A stretch of 64,000 bases of DNA from Lysobacter arvi (GTDB taxonomy: Bacteria > Pseudomonadota > Gammaproteobacteria > Xanthomonadales > Xanthomonadaceae), in contig JARUHG010000001.1 of assembly GCA_031216755.1 (NCBI GenBank), forward strand, positions 620,001 to 684,000. Direction: 5' to 3'. Position numbers and translations under genes: made by a program. Positions 1 to 10,229 of this stretch are shown in pieces. How positions within the stretch are numbered: position 1 is the first letter of the stretch; each line of letters starts with the position of its first letter. The notes below the pieces were generated by a model that saw nothing but the letters and a program-made list of their open reading frames with translations, ran no database searches and had not been told where the DNA came from.

Positions 1-1612
1 GCGTCTGCTCGCCCAGCGACCACGCGGCCTGCACGGCCTTGGGACCGATCACGCGCGCACCGATCGCCCGCGCCTGGTCGATATGCGGCTGGAGATGGCG
101 CCGCCGGGCCTGCAGCAACGACTTGAACCACGCCGACCAGCGGGCGCCGTCGCCATGGTCGGAGTCGGCGATGTCGACGATGGACGCCTGGAACGTCTCC
201 GGGGCGTTCGGGTCCGGGATCGCGGCGCGGCGCGCCTCGTCGGCGAAGGCGGAGAACTTCGCGAACTCGCGCCGGCGTCCTTCGCGTACCTTCTCGTCCA
301 GCGGCGGCTGGAAGTCGGTGAAGAACAGGAACGGTGTGCGGCTGCCCCACGGCTCGCCCATGAAGAACAGCGGGATCATCGGCGTGAGCGCGGTCAGGGC
401 CAGCGCAGCACGCAACGCAGGCTCGGAGACGAGCGACGCGAGCCGTTCGCCGCAGGCGCGATTGCCGACCTGGTCGTGGTTCTGCGCGAACACGACGAAC
501 TTCGACGGCGGCAGGTCGCCGCTGGGCTCGCCGCGCGCTTCGCCCTGCGCATTCGTTTCGCCCTGGTAGTCGAAACCTTCGGCGAGCACGCGCGCGAGCC
601 GGGCGGTCGGGTCGTCCGCATGGTTCGCGTAATAGGCCTCGTCCTCGCCGGTGAGCAGCACATGCAGGGCGTTGTGGAAGTCGTCGTTCCATTGCGCGGT
701 GTACCCGCGCGCGAGCAGCGATGCCTGGTTGCGTTCGTTCTCCAGGACCAGATGGACGTGGCGATCCGGCAATGCGCCGTGGATTTCCTCGCGCAATTCG
801 TCGAGGAACGCGGTGGGCTCGATCGCGTGCACGGCGTCCAGCCGCAGTCCGTCGAAGCGGTACTCGCGCAACCACATGAGCGCGTTGTCGATGAAGTAAC
901 GCCGCACCGGCTCGCGATCGAAGTCGATCGATTCGCCCCAGGCGGAGGCGCGATCCTGGCGGAAGAACGCACTCGCGTAGCGGCCCAGGTGGTTTCCCGC
1001 CGGGCCGAAGTGGTTGTAGACCACGTCCAGCAGCACCATCAGCCCGAGTCCGTGCGCGTCGTCGATCAGCGCCTTGAGCGTTTCGGGCGTGCCGTAGGCC
1101 GAGCAGGGCGCGTACGGCAGCACGCCGTCGTAGCCCCAGTTGCGGGTGCCGGCGAACTCGGCGACGGGCATCAGTTCGATCGCGGTGATGCCCAGCGCCG
1201 CCAGGCGCGGCAATTGCGCGCGCACGCCCGCGAAGCCGCCGCAGGTACCCACGTGCAGTTCGTACAGCACCGCGTCGCGCCAGGGGCGGCCGCGCCAGTT
1301 CGCGTGCGTCCACGCATACGCATCGCGGTCGTGTACCGCGCTGGGGCCGTCCACGCCGTCGGGCTGCCAGCGCGATGCGGGATCGGGCACCGCGAAGCCG
1401 TCGTCGATGCGATAGCGGTAGCGCGTGCCTGGCGTCGCGGGCAACACGGCCTCGAACGCGCCGTCGCGCTCGCGCGACATCGGCTCGCGGCGATCGCCGT
1501 CGAGTTCCACGGCCACCGACGACGCACCCGGCGCCCACAGCCGGAAGCGTGTACGGCCATCGCCCAGGGGCGTCGCGCCCCACGATGCGGTGGGCGCACC
1601 GAGGTGGTTCAT
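1..1612 (-). CDS. treZ: malto-oligosyltrehalose trehalohydrolase, 3' end off the window
   Basis: GH13 enzyme that releases trehalose from maltooligosyl-trehalose in the cytoplasm. The 537 visible codons show an N-terminal carbohydrate-binding fold ([11 protein letters not shown] near residue 25) followed by the TIM barrel, with the catalytic Asp in [12 protein letters not shown] (about residue 258) and the acid Glu in LENERN (about 290). The hallmark [10 protein letters not shown] is present. The stop codon lies beyond position 1. The start ATG (1612-1610) overlaps the glgB stop as ATGA, so it is translationally coupled to glgB. In related bacteria malQ and treY follow treZ; that is an expectation here, since the region is not in the window. 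Confidence 0.95.
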   Translation of the reverse strand, partial: MNHLGAPTASWGATPLGDGRTRFRLWAPGASSVAVELDGDRREPMSRERDGAFEAVLPATPGTRYRYRIDDGFAVPDPASRWQPDGVDGPSAVHDRDAYAWTHANWRGRPWRDAVLYELHVGTCGGFAGVRAQLPRLAALGITAIELMPVAEFAGTRNWGYDGVLPYAPCSAYGTPETLKALIDDAHGLGLMVLLDVVYNHFGPAGNHLGRYASAFFRQDRASAWGESIDFDREPVRRYFIDNALMWLREYRFDGLRLDAVHAIEPTAFLDELREEIHGALPDRHVHLVLENERNQASLLARGYTAQWNDDFHNALHVLLTGEDEAYYANHADDPTARLARVLAEGFDYQGETNAQGEARGEPSGDLPPSKFVVFAQNHDQVGNRACGERLASLVSEPALRAALALTALTPMIPLFFMGEPWGSRTPFLFFTDFQPPLDEKVREGRRREFAKFSAFADEARRAAIPDPNAPETFQASIVDIADSDHGDGARWSAWFKSLLQARRRHLQPHIDQARAIGARVIGPKAVQAAWSLGEQT

Positions 1613-3852
1613 GCGTCCTCCGCGATCAGCCAGATCGTCGCCAGCGGCGGAAGCGTGAGCCGCAGCGACTGCGGATGCCCGTGCAGCGATGCCGGTTCGG
1701 CGAACACGGTGCCGGCATTGCCCACGTTGCTGCCGCCGTAGTGCGCGCTGTCGGTGTTGAGGATCTCGCGCCAGCGTCCGCCGCGCGGCACGCCGACGCG
1801 ATAATCCCGGCGGGGCACCGGGGTGAAGTTGCTCACCGCGAGCAACGGCGCGCCGCCGCCGTCGTAGCGCACGAACGCGAATGCGCTGTTTTCGAAATCG
1901 TCGCCCACGCTCCAGTCGAACCCGAGCGGTGAGCGGTCCGCGCGATGCAGCGCAGGCTGCGTGCGCAGTTCGCGGTTGAGGTCGCGCACCAGACGCATGA
2001 GGCCGCGATGCAGTCCGTGCTGCAGCAGCGGCCAGTCGAGCTCGGCGTCGTGGTTCCATTCGTGCGGCTGGCCGAACTCGCCGCCCATGAACAGCAGCTT
2101 GCGTCCCGGATGCGCCCACATGAAACCGTAGTACGCGCGCAGGTTGGCGAAGCGCTGCCATTCGTCGCCCGGCATTTTCGCCAGCAGCGAGCCTTTCCCG
2201 TGCACCACTTCATCGTGCGACAGCGGCAGCACGAAGTGCTCGGAGAACGCGTACACCAGACCGAAGGTCATCTCGCTGTGGTGGTGGCAGCGATGGATCG
2301 GATCGCGTCCCAGATAGCTCAGCGTGTCGTGCATCCAGCCCATGTTCCACTTGTGGCTGAAACCCAGGCCGCCGTGTTCCACCGGCGCGGTAACGCCCGG
2401 CCACGCGGTGGACTCCTCGGCGATGGTTGCCACGCCGGGGAAGCGCGAAGCGATGGCGGCGTTGAGGCGGCGCAGGAAGCCGATCGCCTCGAGGTTCTCG
2501 CGGCCACCGTGCGCGTTGGGAATCCACTCGCCGTCGGGCCGGCTGTAATCGCGGTAGAGCATCGAGGCCACGGCATCCACGCGCAGGCCGTCGATGTGGA
2601 AGCGGTCGATCCATTCCAGCGCGCTGCCGATCAGGTACGCCGATACTTCATGGCGTCCGTAGTTGTAGATCAGCGTGTTCCAGTCGCGATGCACGCCCTC
2701 GCGCGGGTCCTGGTGCTCGTACAGCGCCGTGCCGTCGAAGCGCTGCAGGCCGTGTTCGTCGTCGGGAAAGTGCGCGCTCACCCAGTCCAGGATCACGCCG
2801 ATGCCCGCGCCATGGCACGCATCGACGAAACGCGCGAACCCTTCCGGCGTGCCGTGGCGTGCCGTCGGCGCATACATGCTCAACGGCTGGTACCCCCACG
2901 AGCCGCCGAACGGATACTCGGTGATCGGCAGCAGTTCCACGTGCGTGAAGCCGAGGTCGCGCACGTACGGGATCAACTGCGCGGCGAGTTCGTCCCAGTC
3001 CAGGGGGCGGCCGTCCTCGTAGCGGCGCCACGAGGCGGCGTGTACTTCGTAGATGCTCATCGGCGCGACGTCGAGCGTGTTGCGCGCGCGACGCTGCATC
3101 CATGCCGCGTCGCTCCATTCGAAGGTTTCGTGTTCGGGCACGACGGACGCGGTGGCCGGCGGGCATTCGGTCTGGCGCGCCATCGGATCGGCCTTCTGCG
3201 GCAGGCGCGTGCCGTCGGCAGCGACGATCTCGTACTTGTAGCGCGCGCCGCCGCTCACGCGCGGAAGGAAGATCTCCCACACGCCCGCTTCATGGCGCAG
3301 GCGCATCGGATGACGCCGCGCGTCCCAGCCGTTGAAGTCGCCGACGACCGAGACGCATCGCGCGTTGGGCGCCCACACCGCGAAGCGCACACCGGCGAGG
3401 CCGTCCATCTCGGTGCGATGCGCGCCCAGCGCCTGGCGCAGCGACTCGCCATCGCCATCGACGATGCCGCGCAGCCAGTCCATTGGCAGCACGGTGCCGA
3501 ACCCGTATGCGTCTTCGGCGACCTCGGTCGCATCCGGCCACTGGATCCTCAGCCGGTAGGCCGCGCGCGAGGGCAGGCGGGCTTCGAAACCGCCGTCCTG
3601 ATGCACGCGCTCGCATTCGGCCAGCAGCGCGCCGTCGCGATCCACCAGCGCAACGGCGCGCGCGCCCGGCAGGAAGGTGCGCAGGGAGATCCCGCCGTCG
3701 CCACTTTCATGCGGACCGAGCCACGCGAACGGCGCGGGGCAGCGGGCTTCGGCGACGTCCTGCCAGCGCGCATCGTCGGCGGGCCGGCCGTCGTGCATGG
3801 AGTGGGTTTCTTCCGTCGCGGGCATGCGCGTCCATTCCCCGCGTTCGATCAT
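1609..3852 (-). CDS. glgB: 1,4-alpha-glucan branching enzyme
   Basis: Introduces alpha-1,6 branches into glycogen. The protein is 747 residues, normal for bacterial GlgB, with a tandem N-terminal CBM48 region (FRTFLPGA-type start and [22 protein letters not shown]) and a GH13 barrel. The nucleophile lies in [15 protein letters not shown] (about residue 424), the acid in AEES (about 479) and the conserved [10 protein letters not shown] follows near 544. The start is taken at the ATG that overlaps the glgA stop (ATGA at 3849-3852). A later Met (MPATEETH) is possible but would break the coupling. It is the second gene of a glgA-glgB-treZ operon. Confidence 0.95.
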   Translation of the reverse strand: MIERGEWTRMPATEETHSMHDGRPADDARWQDVAEARCPAPFAWLGPHESGDGGISLRTFLPGARAVALVDRDGALLAECERVHQDGGFEARLPSRAAYRLRIQWPDATEVAEDAYGFGTVLPMDWLRGIVDGDGESLRQALGAHRTEMDGLAGVRFAVWAPNARCVSVVGDFNGWDARRHPMRLRHEAGVWEIFLPRVSGGARYKYEIVAADGTRLPQKADPMARQTECPPATASVVPEHETFEWSDAAWMQRRARNTLDVAPMSIYEVHAASWRRYEDGRPLDWDELAAQLIPYVRDLGFTHVELLPITEYPFGGSWGYQPLSMYAPTARHGTPEGFARFVDACHGAGIGVILDWVSAHFPDDEHGLQRFDGTALYEHQDPREGVHRDWNTLIYNYGRHEVSAYLIGSALEWIDRFHIDGLRVDAVASMLYRDYSRPDGEWIPNAHGGRENLEAIGFLRRLNAAIASRFPGVATIAEESTAWPGVTAPVEHGGLGFSHKWNMGWMHDTLSYLGRDPIHRCHHHSEMTFGLVYAFSEHFVLPLSHDEVVHGKGSLLAKMPGDEWQRFANLRAYYGFMWAHPGRKLLFMGGEFGQPHEWNHDAELDWPLLQHGLHRGLMRLVRDLNRELRTQPALHRADRSPLGFDWSVGDDFENSAFAFVRYDGGGAPLLAVSNFTPVPRRDYRVGVPRGGRWREILNTDSAHYGGSNVGNAGTVFAEPASLHGHPQSLRLTLPPLATIWLIAEDA

Positions 3853-5423
3853 GCGGCCACCGCCGCCCCGATCGACCGCGCGGCCAGCAGGCCGTCGTAA
3901 TGCGCGACGTAACGGCGCGCGGCCTCGTCCCAGCGCGCCGGTGCACGCATGGCGGCGCGACGCATCGCATCGAGCAGACGCGGCAGGCGATGCACGCGAA
4001 ACGCGCGATGCACGGCACGGCGCAGGGCGTCGGCGGTGGCTTCGTGGCACTGGAAGCCGGTCACGCCGTCCTCGACGGTATCGATGAGCCCGCCGGTGGC
4101 GTGCACGATCGGCAGGCTGCCGAAGCACTGCGCGTACATCTGGCTGAGGCCGCACGGCTCGAAGCGCGACGGCATCAGGAGGAAATCCGAACCGGCGAAC
4201 ATGCGGCGCGCGAGTCCCTCGTCGAAGCCGATGTACGCGCCCACGCGCCCTGGATAGCGGCGGGCGAGGGCGGCCATTTCCTGTTCGAAGCGCGGCTCGC
4301 CGTTGCCGATCGACACGAGCTGTCCGCCGGCGGCGACGATCTGCGGCGCCACTTCGCAGATCAGGTCCACGCCTTTCTGGTGCACCAGGCGCGAGACCAC
4401 CGCGAACAGCGGGCCGGTCGCGTCCGGCAGGCCGAACTCGCGCCGCACCTGGCGCGCGTTGGCGCGCTTGCCCGCCCAGTCGCCGACGCCGAAATTCGCG
4501 TGCAAGTGCGCGTCGGTGCGCGGATCCCAGCTCGCGTCGATGCCGTTGAGGATGCCGCTCAGGCGGCCTTCGGCGTCGAGCTGCGCCAGCAGGCGATCGA
4601 GCCCGCAGCCGTCGACGGGCCGGGTGATCTGGCGTGCGTAGCTCGCGCTCACGGTGTTGACGTGCGCGGCGTGCACGATGCCGCCACGCAGGAACGAAAG
4701 CTGCCCGTGGAATTCCAGGTCGGCGATCGCGTCCTTCGGAATGCCCAGCGCCGGCGCCGTCGCCAACGGGAACACGCCCTGGTAGGCGAGGTTGTGCACG
4801 GTGAGCAGGGCCGGCGTGTCGTCGCCGTTCCAACGCGTGTAACTGGCGGCGAGCGCGCTCGGCCAATCGTTCAGATGCAGCAGGTTCGGCTGCCAGTCGA
4901 GCGCTGCACGGCCACCGGCGATCTCCGCGGCGGCGTTGGCCAGCGTGGCGAAGCGGATCGCGTTGTCGTCCCAATCATTGCCTTCGGCGGTCACGTACGG
5001 CGAGCCGCCGCGCGTGAACAACGCCGGGTTCATCAGCACGTACACGGCCAGACCGTCGTCCAGCGTCGCCAGTCCGAGCGTGCATTCGGGCAGCTGCGCA
5101 CGAGGTCGAACGGTGCCGACGATCCGCAGATCGCCCACGCGCTGCATCACGGCCGGATAGCCCGGGATCAGCACGCGCACGTCGCAGGTGTCGCGCAGCG
5201 CACGCGGTAATGCCGCTGCGACATCGCCCAGGCCGCCGGTCTTGACGAAGTCGGTCATCTCGGAGGTCACGAACAGGATGCGGCGTGCATTGCCCTCGTT
5301 CGTTGCGGCCGTGCGCGACAGGAAGCGGCCTCGGGCGTCGCGCCGCGGTGCGGGCGCGCGCGGACGCGCTGCCTCGCTGCGGACAGGGGAGGCGTCTGGA
5401 TAACGAAGGGCGGTGGCGGCCAT
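3849..5423 (-). CDS. glgA: glycogen synthase (ADP-glucose type)
   Basis: GT5 glycosyltransferase that elongates glycogen from ADP-glucose. The nucleotide-binding [13 protein letters not shown] sits at about residue 59, and the C-terminal [12 protein letters not shown] motif marks the GT-B C-lobe. The chosen product is 524 residues, about 45 longer than typical GlgA because of a basic, Arg/Ala/Pro-rich N-terminal extension before [14 protein letters not shown] start nearer that point cannot be excluded. The ATG at 5423 lacks a strong Shine-Dalgarno sequence. First gene of the operon; its last codon overlaps the glgB start. Confidence 0.92.
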   Translation of the reverse strand: MAATALRYPDASPVRSEAARPRAPAPRRDARGRFLSRTAATNEGNARRILFVTSEMTDFVKTGGLGDVAAALPRALRDTCDVRVLIPGYPAVMQRVGDLRIVGTVRPRAQLPECTLGLATLDDGLAVYVLMNPALFTRGGSPYVTAEGNDWDDNAIRFATLANAAAEIAGGRAALDWQPNLLHLNDWPSALAASYTRWNGDDTPALLTVHNLAYQGVFPLATAPALGIPKDAIADLEFHGQLSFLRGGIVHAAHVNTVSASYARQITRPVDGCGLDRLLAQLDAEGRLSGILNGIDASWDPRTDAHLHANFGVGDWAGKRANARQVRREFGLPDATGPLFAVVSRLVHQKGVDLICEVAPQIVAAGGQLVSIGNGEPRFEQEMAALARRYPGRVGAYIGFDEGLARRMFAGSDFLLMPSRFEPCGLSQMYAQCFGSLPIVHATGGLIDTVEDGVTGFQCHEATADALRRAVHRAFRVHRLPRLLDAMRRAAMRAPARWDEAARRYVAHYDGLLAARSIGAAVAA

Positions 5424-5794
5424 GGGGGACCCGGGGTGATGGCGAAGCGCGGACGGAAACGCGAGCGGATTGCGCAACCGCTGGGGCTGCGCGTCCGCTC
5501 GGGGTCCCTCGAAGGATTCAGGCGAAGACGTGCATTGCCCGACGTGACTCAAAGCTATAAAGCGCGTGGTCAAGAAGCCGTGAATCAAACGCACGAAATT
5601 CGCAACGCGTGCGAAAGTGCTTTCGCGGTTCCACTTGCCTGGCGATTGGAAGCGGACTCGTCAGCACGACTCGCGCGGGATGAGCCCGCTTGTTGCGCCG
5701 ATGCCGTCGGCTTCCCGATGCGCTTCGCGCGACACGCGCGACACGCGCGTGTCATCGTCGTGACGCAATCACGAGGTAGCGAGCGGCGCGTCCC
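5424..5794. other. gene-free region between glgA and the DUF1264 gene
   Basis: No convincing coding sequence. It should hold the glgA promoter on the minus strand. An AT-rich patch around 5554-5573 (TTATAGC and TTGACC on the minus strand) is the only promoter-like material, but the two boxes are only about 7 bases apart, so no sigma-70 promoter is claimed. Confidence 0.5.
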
Positions 5795-6574
<780 letters not shown>

Positions 6575-6710
6575 GGGAGGGGTTCCAACGCGGGGGTTCG
6601 CCTTTGGCGGAACGAGGCGTCGGCATGTCGCCGGCACGCCGTCGTGAGTCGACACGCACGGTGCCACTGCGCGAGTGCAGGGGAGGTCGAGGCGCAGGCG
6701 CGGCGCCGCA

Positions 6711-6732
6711 GTGCTAATGTCCGCGTCGAGCC
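6711..6732 (+). repeat. degenerate fragment of the double-hairpin repeat
   Basis: Contains TGCTAATGTCCGC followed by GTCGAGCCCGG, matching the start of the right arm of the repeat described at 23292-25363, but the AAGCGGAC half of the hairpin is not preserved. It lies 42 bases upstream of the HIT-family gene start, in the same orientation as the full copies relative to their genes. Confidence 0.35.
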
Positions 6733-6773
6733 CGGTTGAACCCGCCAAGCGCGAAGTTCCGAAGGAACGTCCC

Positions 6774-7301
6774 ATGATCGGAAGGCACATGATCGAACTC
6801 CCCGTGAGGGATCCATGCGACCTGTGCGAAGTGGCGGCACGCGAGGAACGCTGGGCGATCATCGAGGAAGGCGAACACACGCTGACGGTGATCAATCCCT
6901 GGCAGTTCGAAGTCGGCCAGTGTTGCGTCATCACGCGCAGGCACGTGGCGACGCTCCTGGATCTGACCGGGGAGGAAGGAGCGGCCGTCATGCACTACGC
7001 GAAGCGGCTCGCGGAAGCGCTCGTCAGTAGCTTCCGGCCGCTCGGGATCCTCACGTTCCAGAACAACGGCGTGTATAGCGGCCAGGAAACGCCGCACTTC
7101 CACTTCCACGTCGTGCCGCGGCAGCCGGGCAGCGATTGGGGCATCGGTCCCCCGCAACTGGCGACATTCGACGGCGCGGGCCGCAAGCGCGGCACCGCAC
7201 ACGATCCGAGCGGGGATGCGCAGCGTCGCGAGCGCGTGCAGGCCCCTGCCAGGCAACTGGCCGAAACGGCGGCGCTGATTCGTTCGAATCTGCCGGGGTA
7301 G
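6774..7301 (+). CDS. HIT family protein
   Basis: Histidine-triad nucleotide hydrolase/transferase family, 175 residues, cytoplasmic. The active-site triad is seen in HFHFHVVPR (about residue 107). An N-terminal CDLCE pair of cysteines is typical of zinc-binding HIT proteins, and VINPWQFEVGQCCVITRRHV forms the substrate pocket strand. Substrate cannot be told from sequence. The ATG at 6774 has GAAGGAACG just upstream; an in-frame ATG six codons later is possible. A degenerate copy of the dispersed hairpin repeat lies upstream. Confidence 0.9.
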   Translation: MIGRHMIELPVRDPCDLCEVAAREERWAIIEEGEHTLTVINPWQFEVGQCCVITRRHVATLLDLTGEEGAAVMHYAKRLAEALVSSFRPLGILTFQNNGVYSGQETPHFHFHVVPRQPGSDWGIGPPQLATFDGAGRKRGTAHDPSGDAQRRERVQAPARQLAETAALIRSNLPG

Positions 7302-7380
7302 TGCGGTCGCAGCGGGGCAATCGCATTCGTAACGCGCCGTACAGTAGCGCAGCGAGGGCGCGGAGACGTTCGAGTCGTCT

Positions 7381-7471
7381 TGCGCTTCCTCGCCGATGCG
7401 GCAGCGTTCGATCCCTCCTTGCGATCTGCCGTGCGGTGTTAATGTCCGCTTTCGATTCGAAGCGGGAGCAT
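7381..7471 (+). repeat. copy of the double-hairpin repeat, upstream of the MazG-like gene
   Basis: The right arm AATGTCCGCTTTCGATTC followed by GAAGCGGGA (7441-7471) forms a CCGCTT/AAGCGG stem. The left part (CGCCGATGCGG at 7391) resembles the CTGGCCGATAGCGG arm of the copies at 23.3-25.4 kb. It shares the middle segment layout TCTGCC...GCGGTG...TAATGTCC with the copy at 24811. It ends 134 bases upstream of the next gene, further than in the main array. Confidence 0.65.
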
Positions 7472-7604
7472 CGTTAGCGACTTACACCGATATGACTGCA
7501 CTTCCGCGCTCGACGTGCATCCAGTGCCAACGTTGACGCCGAACGGCGCAGAGTTGACCATCGGCCTTTACGACTCTCGCAAGAACGGTGTTAGGCGGCA
7601 TGCG

Positions 7605-7931
7605 ATGAACTTCAGCGATCTCGAACAAGCTGCGATTCAGCTCAATGATCTCTACGAAGAGCTTGAGGTCAAACGGTGGGGGCGCGTCTGGACTACACAG
7701 GAGGTCGCGCTGGGATTCATGGGGGATGTCGGCGATCTGGCAAAGCTGATCCAAGCGCATGCAGGCGTCCGAACCATCGACGACCATCCGGCTAAGCTGG
7801 GGCATGAACTATCGGACTGTCTTTGGTCGATCATGGTGCTTGCCAGAAAATGCGGGGTTGATCTCGAGGCGGAGTTTCTTAGGAACACCCGTGAGATCTC
7901 GGAATACGTGAAAGGCGAACTGGCAAGGTAG
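7605..7931 (+). CDS. MazG-like nucleotide pyrophosphohydrolase family protein
   Basis: A 108-residue all-alpha protein. The pattern EVALGFMGDVGDLAKLIQAH followed by LGHELSDCLWSIMVLARK has the metal-binding helices of the MazG/all-alpha NTP-PPase fold (ExxE...ExxD type, here partly altered: the first helix has GDVGDL where EExGEL is usual). It probably hydrolyses a nucleoside triphosphate to the monophosphate and PPi, but the altered helix leaves activity uncertain. The gene is visibly less GC-rich than its neighbours and is preceded by a hairpin-repeat copy, suggesting acquisition. An upstream in-frame ATG at 7515 is less likely. Confidence 0.7.
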   Translation: MNFSDLEQAAIQLNDLYEELEVKRWGRVWTTQEVALGFMGDVGDLAKLIQAHAGVRTIDDHPAKLGHELSDCLWSIMVLARKCGVDLEAEFLRNTREISEYVKGELAR

Positions 7932-8012
7932 CGGTGGCCGCCCGATCTGGGGACGGCGCACACGGCGAGACCAACGTCAGGAATCGCGTCCCCCCGTCAG
8001 GAGGCGCGTGCC

Positions 8013-8939
8013 TTACTCCCCACCACCCGCATCCTGCCTCGCCCGAGCCCCGCAACGCGTGGGCCAGTCTTCGTCGGCACGCGGTTCCAGGTTGGTGACG
8101 AACCACTCGCCGGAGCGCTCCGCGTCGTGGGCCTGCGAGAAGAGCAGGCGGCGACCGTCGGGCGACAGGAGCGGCCCGACCTGGAACACGTCAGTTCGTG
8201 CAGGCACGCGACCGCGCTCGCGCCATGTCGCGCCGTCCCGGTCATACACGTACAGATGGGACGTGGTACCGCGATTGGCGACGGTCACCAGCACGCGTCC
8301 ATCGCGCGAGAGTTCGGCTTCGTACTCGTTGGCCGCCGTGCTGACCGGTGCGCCGACGTTCTCGACATGCCACTGCCCGTCGCCGCGAGGCGAGGCGATG
8401 TAGATGTCGCCTTGCCCCAGGCCGCCCGGGCGACTGGAGCCGAAGAGCAGGCGACCGTCCGGTTGCGGTCGCGGCAGCAGCTGCGAGGATGCCGAGTTCA
8501 CCGGCTCGGGCAGGCGTTCCGGCGTGCCCCAGTTGCCGCGGTCGTCGCGCTGCACGCGCCAGATGTCCAGCCGTTCGCCCGCCGCATCCGCGCGCGCCGA
8601 CACGTAATAGAGCCTACGGCCATCGGCGGAGAGCGCGGGATCGGCTTCCGACACGCCCGCCATGGCGAACGACGGCGGCACGGGTTGCGTCCAGCGGCCG
8701 TCCACGCAGCGCGACGTGAGCAGGCGGTAGCGTCCGAAACCGCGGTCGGCGCGGAAGAAGTACACCTCGTTGCCGTCGGCCGAGAACGTCGGCGAGGCGT
8801 CGTACTCACGGCTCGACAACGCATCGGGCGTCACCCGCACGGCCGAAGTGGCGTCGATCGCTTCGCCGCGACAACCCGAGGCGATCGACGAGAGAAGCAG
8901 CACCGGCAGCACCGTGCGCAGCGATGATCGAAAAGCCAT
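8013..8939 (-). CDS. TolB/PD40 beta-propeller lipoprotein
   Basis: A 308-residue lipoprotein with signal peptide and lipobox IASGC (Cys about residue 23). It has repeated WD40-like PD40 blades: ASPTFSADGNEVYFFRAD, ADPALSADGRRLYYVSAR, LLPRPQPDGRLLFGSSRP, YEAELSRDGRVLVTVANR and VGPLLSPDGRRLLFSQAH. Such propellers are binding scaffolds; no catalytic residues are evident. Of two in-frame ATGs (8945 and 8939) the second is chosen because GAGAGGA sits 7 bases upstream of it and only 1 base from the first. It stands alone, convergent with the MazG-like gene. Confidence 0.85.
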   Translation of the reverse strand: MAFRSSLRTVLPVLLLSSIASGCRGEAIDATSAVRVTPDALSSREYDASPTFSADGNEVYFFRADRGFGRYRLLTSRCVDGRWTQPVPPSFAMAGVSEADPALSADGRRLYYVSARADAAGERLDIWRVQRDDRGNWGTPERLPEPVNSASSQLLPRPQPDGRLLFGSSRPGGLGQGDIYIASPRGDGQWHVENVGAPVSTAANEYEAELSRDGRVLVTVANRGTTSHLYVYDRDGATWRERGRVPARTDVFQVGPLLSPDGRRLLFSQAHDAERSGEWFVTNLEPRADEDWPTRCGARARQDAGGGE

Positions 8940-9049
8940 CCGCATGTCCTCTCGTCCGTCCGTGTACCGACCTGGCGAGGTCCCTTATATCCGGACCGCG
9001 CGAACGCCAGAAGTGCCGCATCGCCCTGCGCGCCCCGCAACGCCTGGCT

Positions 9050-9736
9050 TCAGTCCGACGAGAGCGGCCGGCGTGCGACCCAACCCCGGAAGGTGAACGC
9101 CGCGTAGAACAACTCCGGCTCCGTGAAGCCCGCACGCGTCAGCAGCGACGCGTCCTGTTCCGGCGACAGCAGCGGAAGGCGGCTGCCGATGCCATCGGCG
9201 GCGCGGCGCGCGTCCGCCTCGGCGATGCCGGAAGACGCTGCAAACGACGCATACCGACCGAGCCAGCGCGATTTCGCGTCCGGCTCCTGCGGGATGCTGT
9301 GGTGCGCGACCACGAGCGGGGCACCGGGCCTGAGTCGTTCGCGCAGTTGCTGCAGTGCATGCAGCCGCTGTCCGGCGTCGAGGAAATGCAGCGTGAGCAG
9401 GCACGTGGCGCCATCGAACGGTCCTGCGGGCGCGGCATCGATCTCGCCCTGGATGAGTTCCGCGCGCGAGGCGTGCGGACCGAGCGTACGTTCCGCAAGC
9501 GCGAGCATGGGCGCGGACGGATCGACGCCGACGAAACGCCATCGCGGGCGCGCTTCGGCGAAGGCTGCCAGTTCGAGCCCACCGCCGGCGCCGAGCACGA
9601 GGATGCGGCCGTCGTCGGGAACGTGTTCGGCCAGCAGCAACTCGGTCATCCGGTGCAGCGCGTGGAAACCGGGAACCTGGCGCACGGGCCCCTGCGCGTA
9701 GTGCGCGACCGACGCGGCGTCGTGGAAGGAAGACAT
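9050..9736 (-). CDS. class I SAM-dependent methyltransferase
   Basis: A 228-residue Rossmann-fold methyltransferase: motif I ILVLGAGGGLELAAF (about residue 46), the acidic end of strand 2 in RFVGVDPSAPM, and a post-motif TCLLTLHFLDAG. It resembles small-molecule or tRNA cmo5U-type methyltransferases, but the substrate cannot be named. The start is MSSFHDAASV; upstream in-frame Met codons would read through the divergent operator at 9770-9790. It is divergent from the Rrf2 gene and probably controlled by it. Confidence 0.85.
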   Translation of the reverse strand: MSSFHDAASVAHYAQGPVRQVPGFHALHRMTELLLAEHVPDDGRILVLGAGGGLELAAFAEARPRWRFVGVDPSAPMLALAERTLGPHASRAELIQGEIDAAPAGPFDGATCLLTLHFLDAGQRLHALQQLRERLRPGAPLVVAHHSIPQEPDAKSRWLGRYASFAASSGIAEADARRAADGIGSRLPLLSPEQDASLLTRAGFTEPELFYAAFTFRGWVARRPLSSD

Positions 9737-9769
9737 TCGCGAGCCTCGAACGTTGACGTTGGCTGTATT

Positions 9770-9790
9770 ATGTAACATCATTTGTTACAT
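9770..9790. promoter_or_regulatory. perfect palindromic operator in the methyltransferase/Rrf2 divergon
   Basis: ATGTAACA, five bases (TCATT), then TGTTACAT: an exact 8-bp inverted repeat in an AT-rich island. It overlaps the first two bases of the Rrf2 start codon and lies 34 bases upstream of the methyltransferase start. Position and symmetry suggest autoregulation by the Rrf2 protein and control of the divergent gene. Confidence 0.7.
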
Positions 9791-10214
9791 GAAACGCGAC
9801 AGCCGCCTTTCCGCTGTTCTCCACGCGTTGCTGCACATGAACGAGCGCGATGCGCCGATGACATCCGAAGCGCTCGCCGAGTGCCTTGGAACGAATCCCG
9901 TCGTGGTCCGGCGCACGATGGGGCTGCTGCGCGAGGCCGGGCTGGTGGCAGCCGATCGCGGGCATTCGGGCGGTTGGCGCATCGTGGCCGATCTGTCCGC
10001 CGTGAGCCTGCGCCAATTGCACGAAGCGCTGGGCGAGCCGGCGTTGTTCGCCATCGGCAATCGCAACGAACACCCCGAATGCCTGGTGGAGCAGGCGGTG
10101 AACGCGGCGCTCGACGACGCATTCGACCAGGCCGAGGCACTGCTGCTGCAGAAGTTTGAGTCCATCTCGCTGGCCGACCTCGCCGCCGATTTCGCGCGCA
10201 GGCGCATTCGCTGA
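9789..10214 (+). CDS. Rrf2 family transcriptional regulator
   Basis: A 141-residue winged-helix regulator: SEALAECLGTNPVVVRRTMGLLREAGLV is the HTH and GHSGGWRIVADLSAVSLRQLHEAL the wing, typical of the Rrf2/NsrR/IscR family. It has one Cys (HPECLVEQAV), not the three-Cys cluster of IscR, so an Fe-S cofactor is unlikely. The start overlaps the operator. It is followed 15 bases downstream by a thioredoxin-reductase-like gene, a common pairing for YwnA-type Rrf2 regulators that sense redox or electrophile stress. Confidence 0.88.
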   Translation: MKRDSRLSAVLHALLHMNERDAPMTSEALAECLGTNPVVVRRTMGLLREAGLVAADRGHSGGWRIVADLSAVSLRQLHEALGEPALFAIGNRNEHPECLVEQAVNAALDDAFDQAEALLLQKFESISLADLAADFARRRIR

Positions 10215-10229
10215 TCCCGGGAGCGTTGC

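Noticed and set aside
5554-5573. Sigma-70 promoter for glgA
   Set aside because: TTGACC and TTATAG on the minus strand are only about 7 bases apart, far from the usual 16-18.
7590-7596. GTTAGGC resembling an integron attC core site
   Set aside because: No matching RYYYAAC partner or attC stem was found nearby, the array repeats end in TAATGTCC rather than AAC, and no integrase gene is present.
7950-8012. Direct repeat CGTCAGGA...CGCG and a long-loop GGGGACG/CGTCCCC pair
   Set aside because: Short, in a convergent gap, with no recurrence elsewhere in the window; chance is likely at this GC content.
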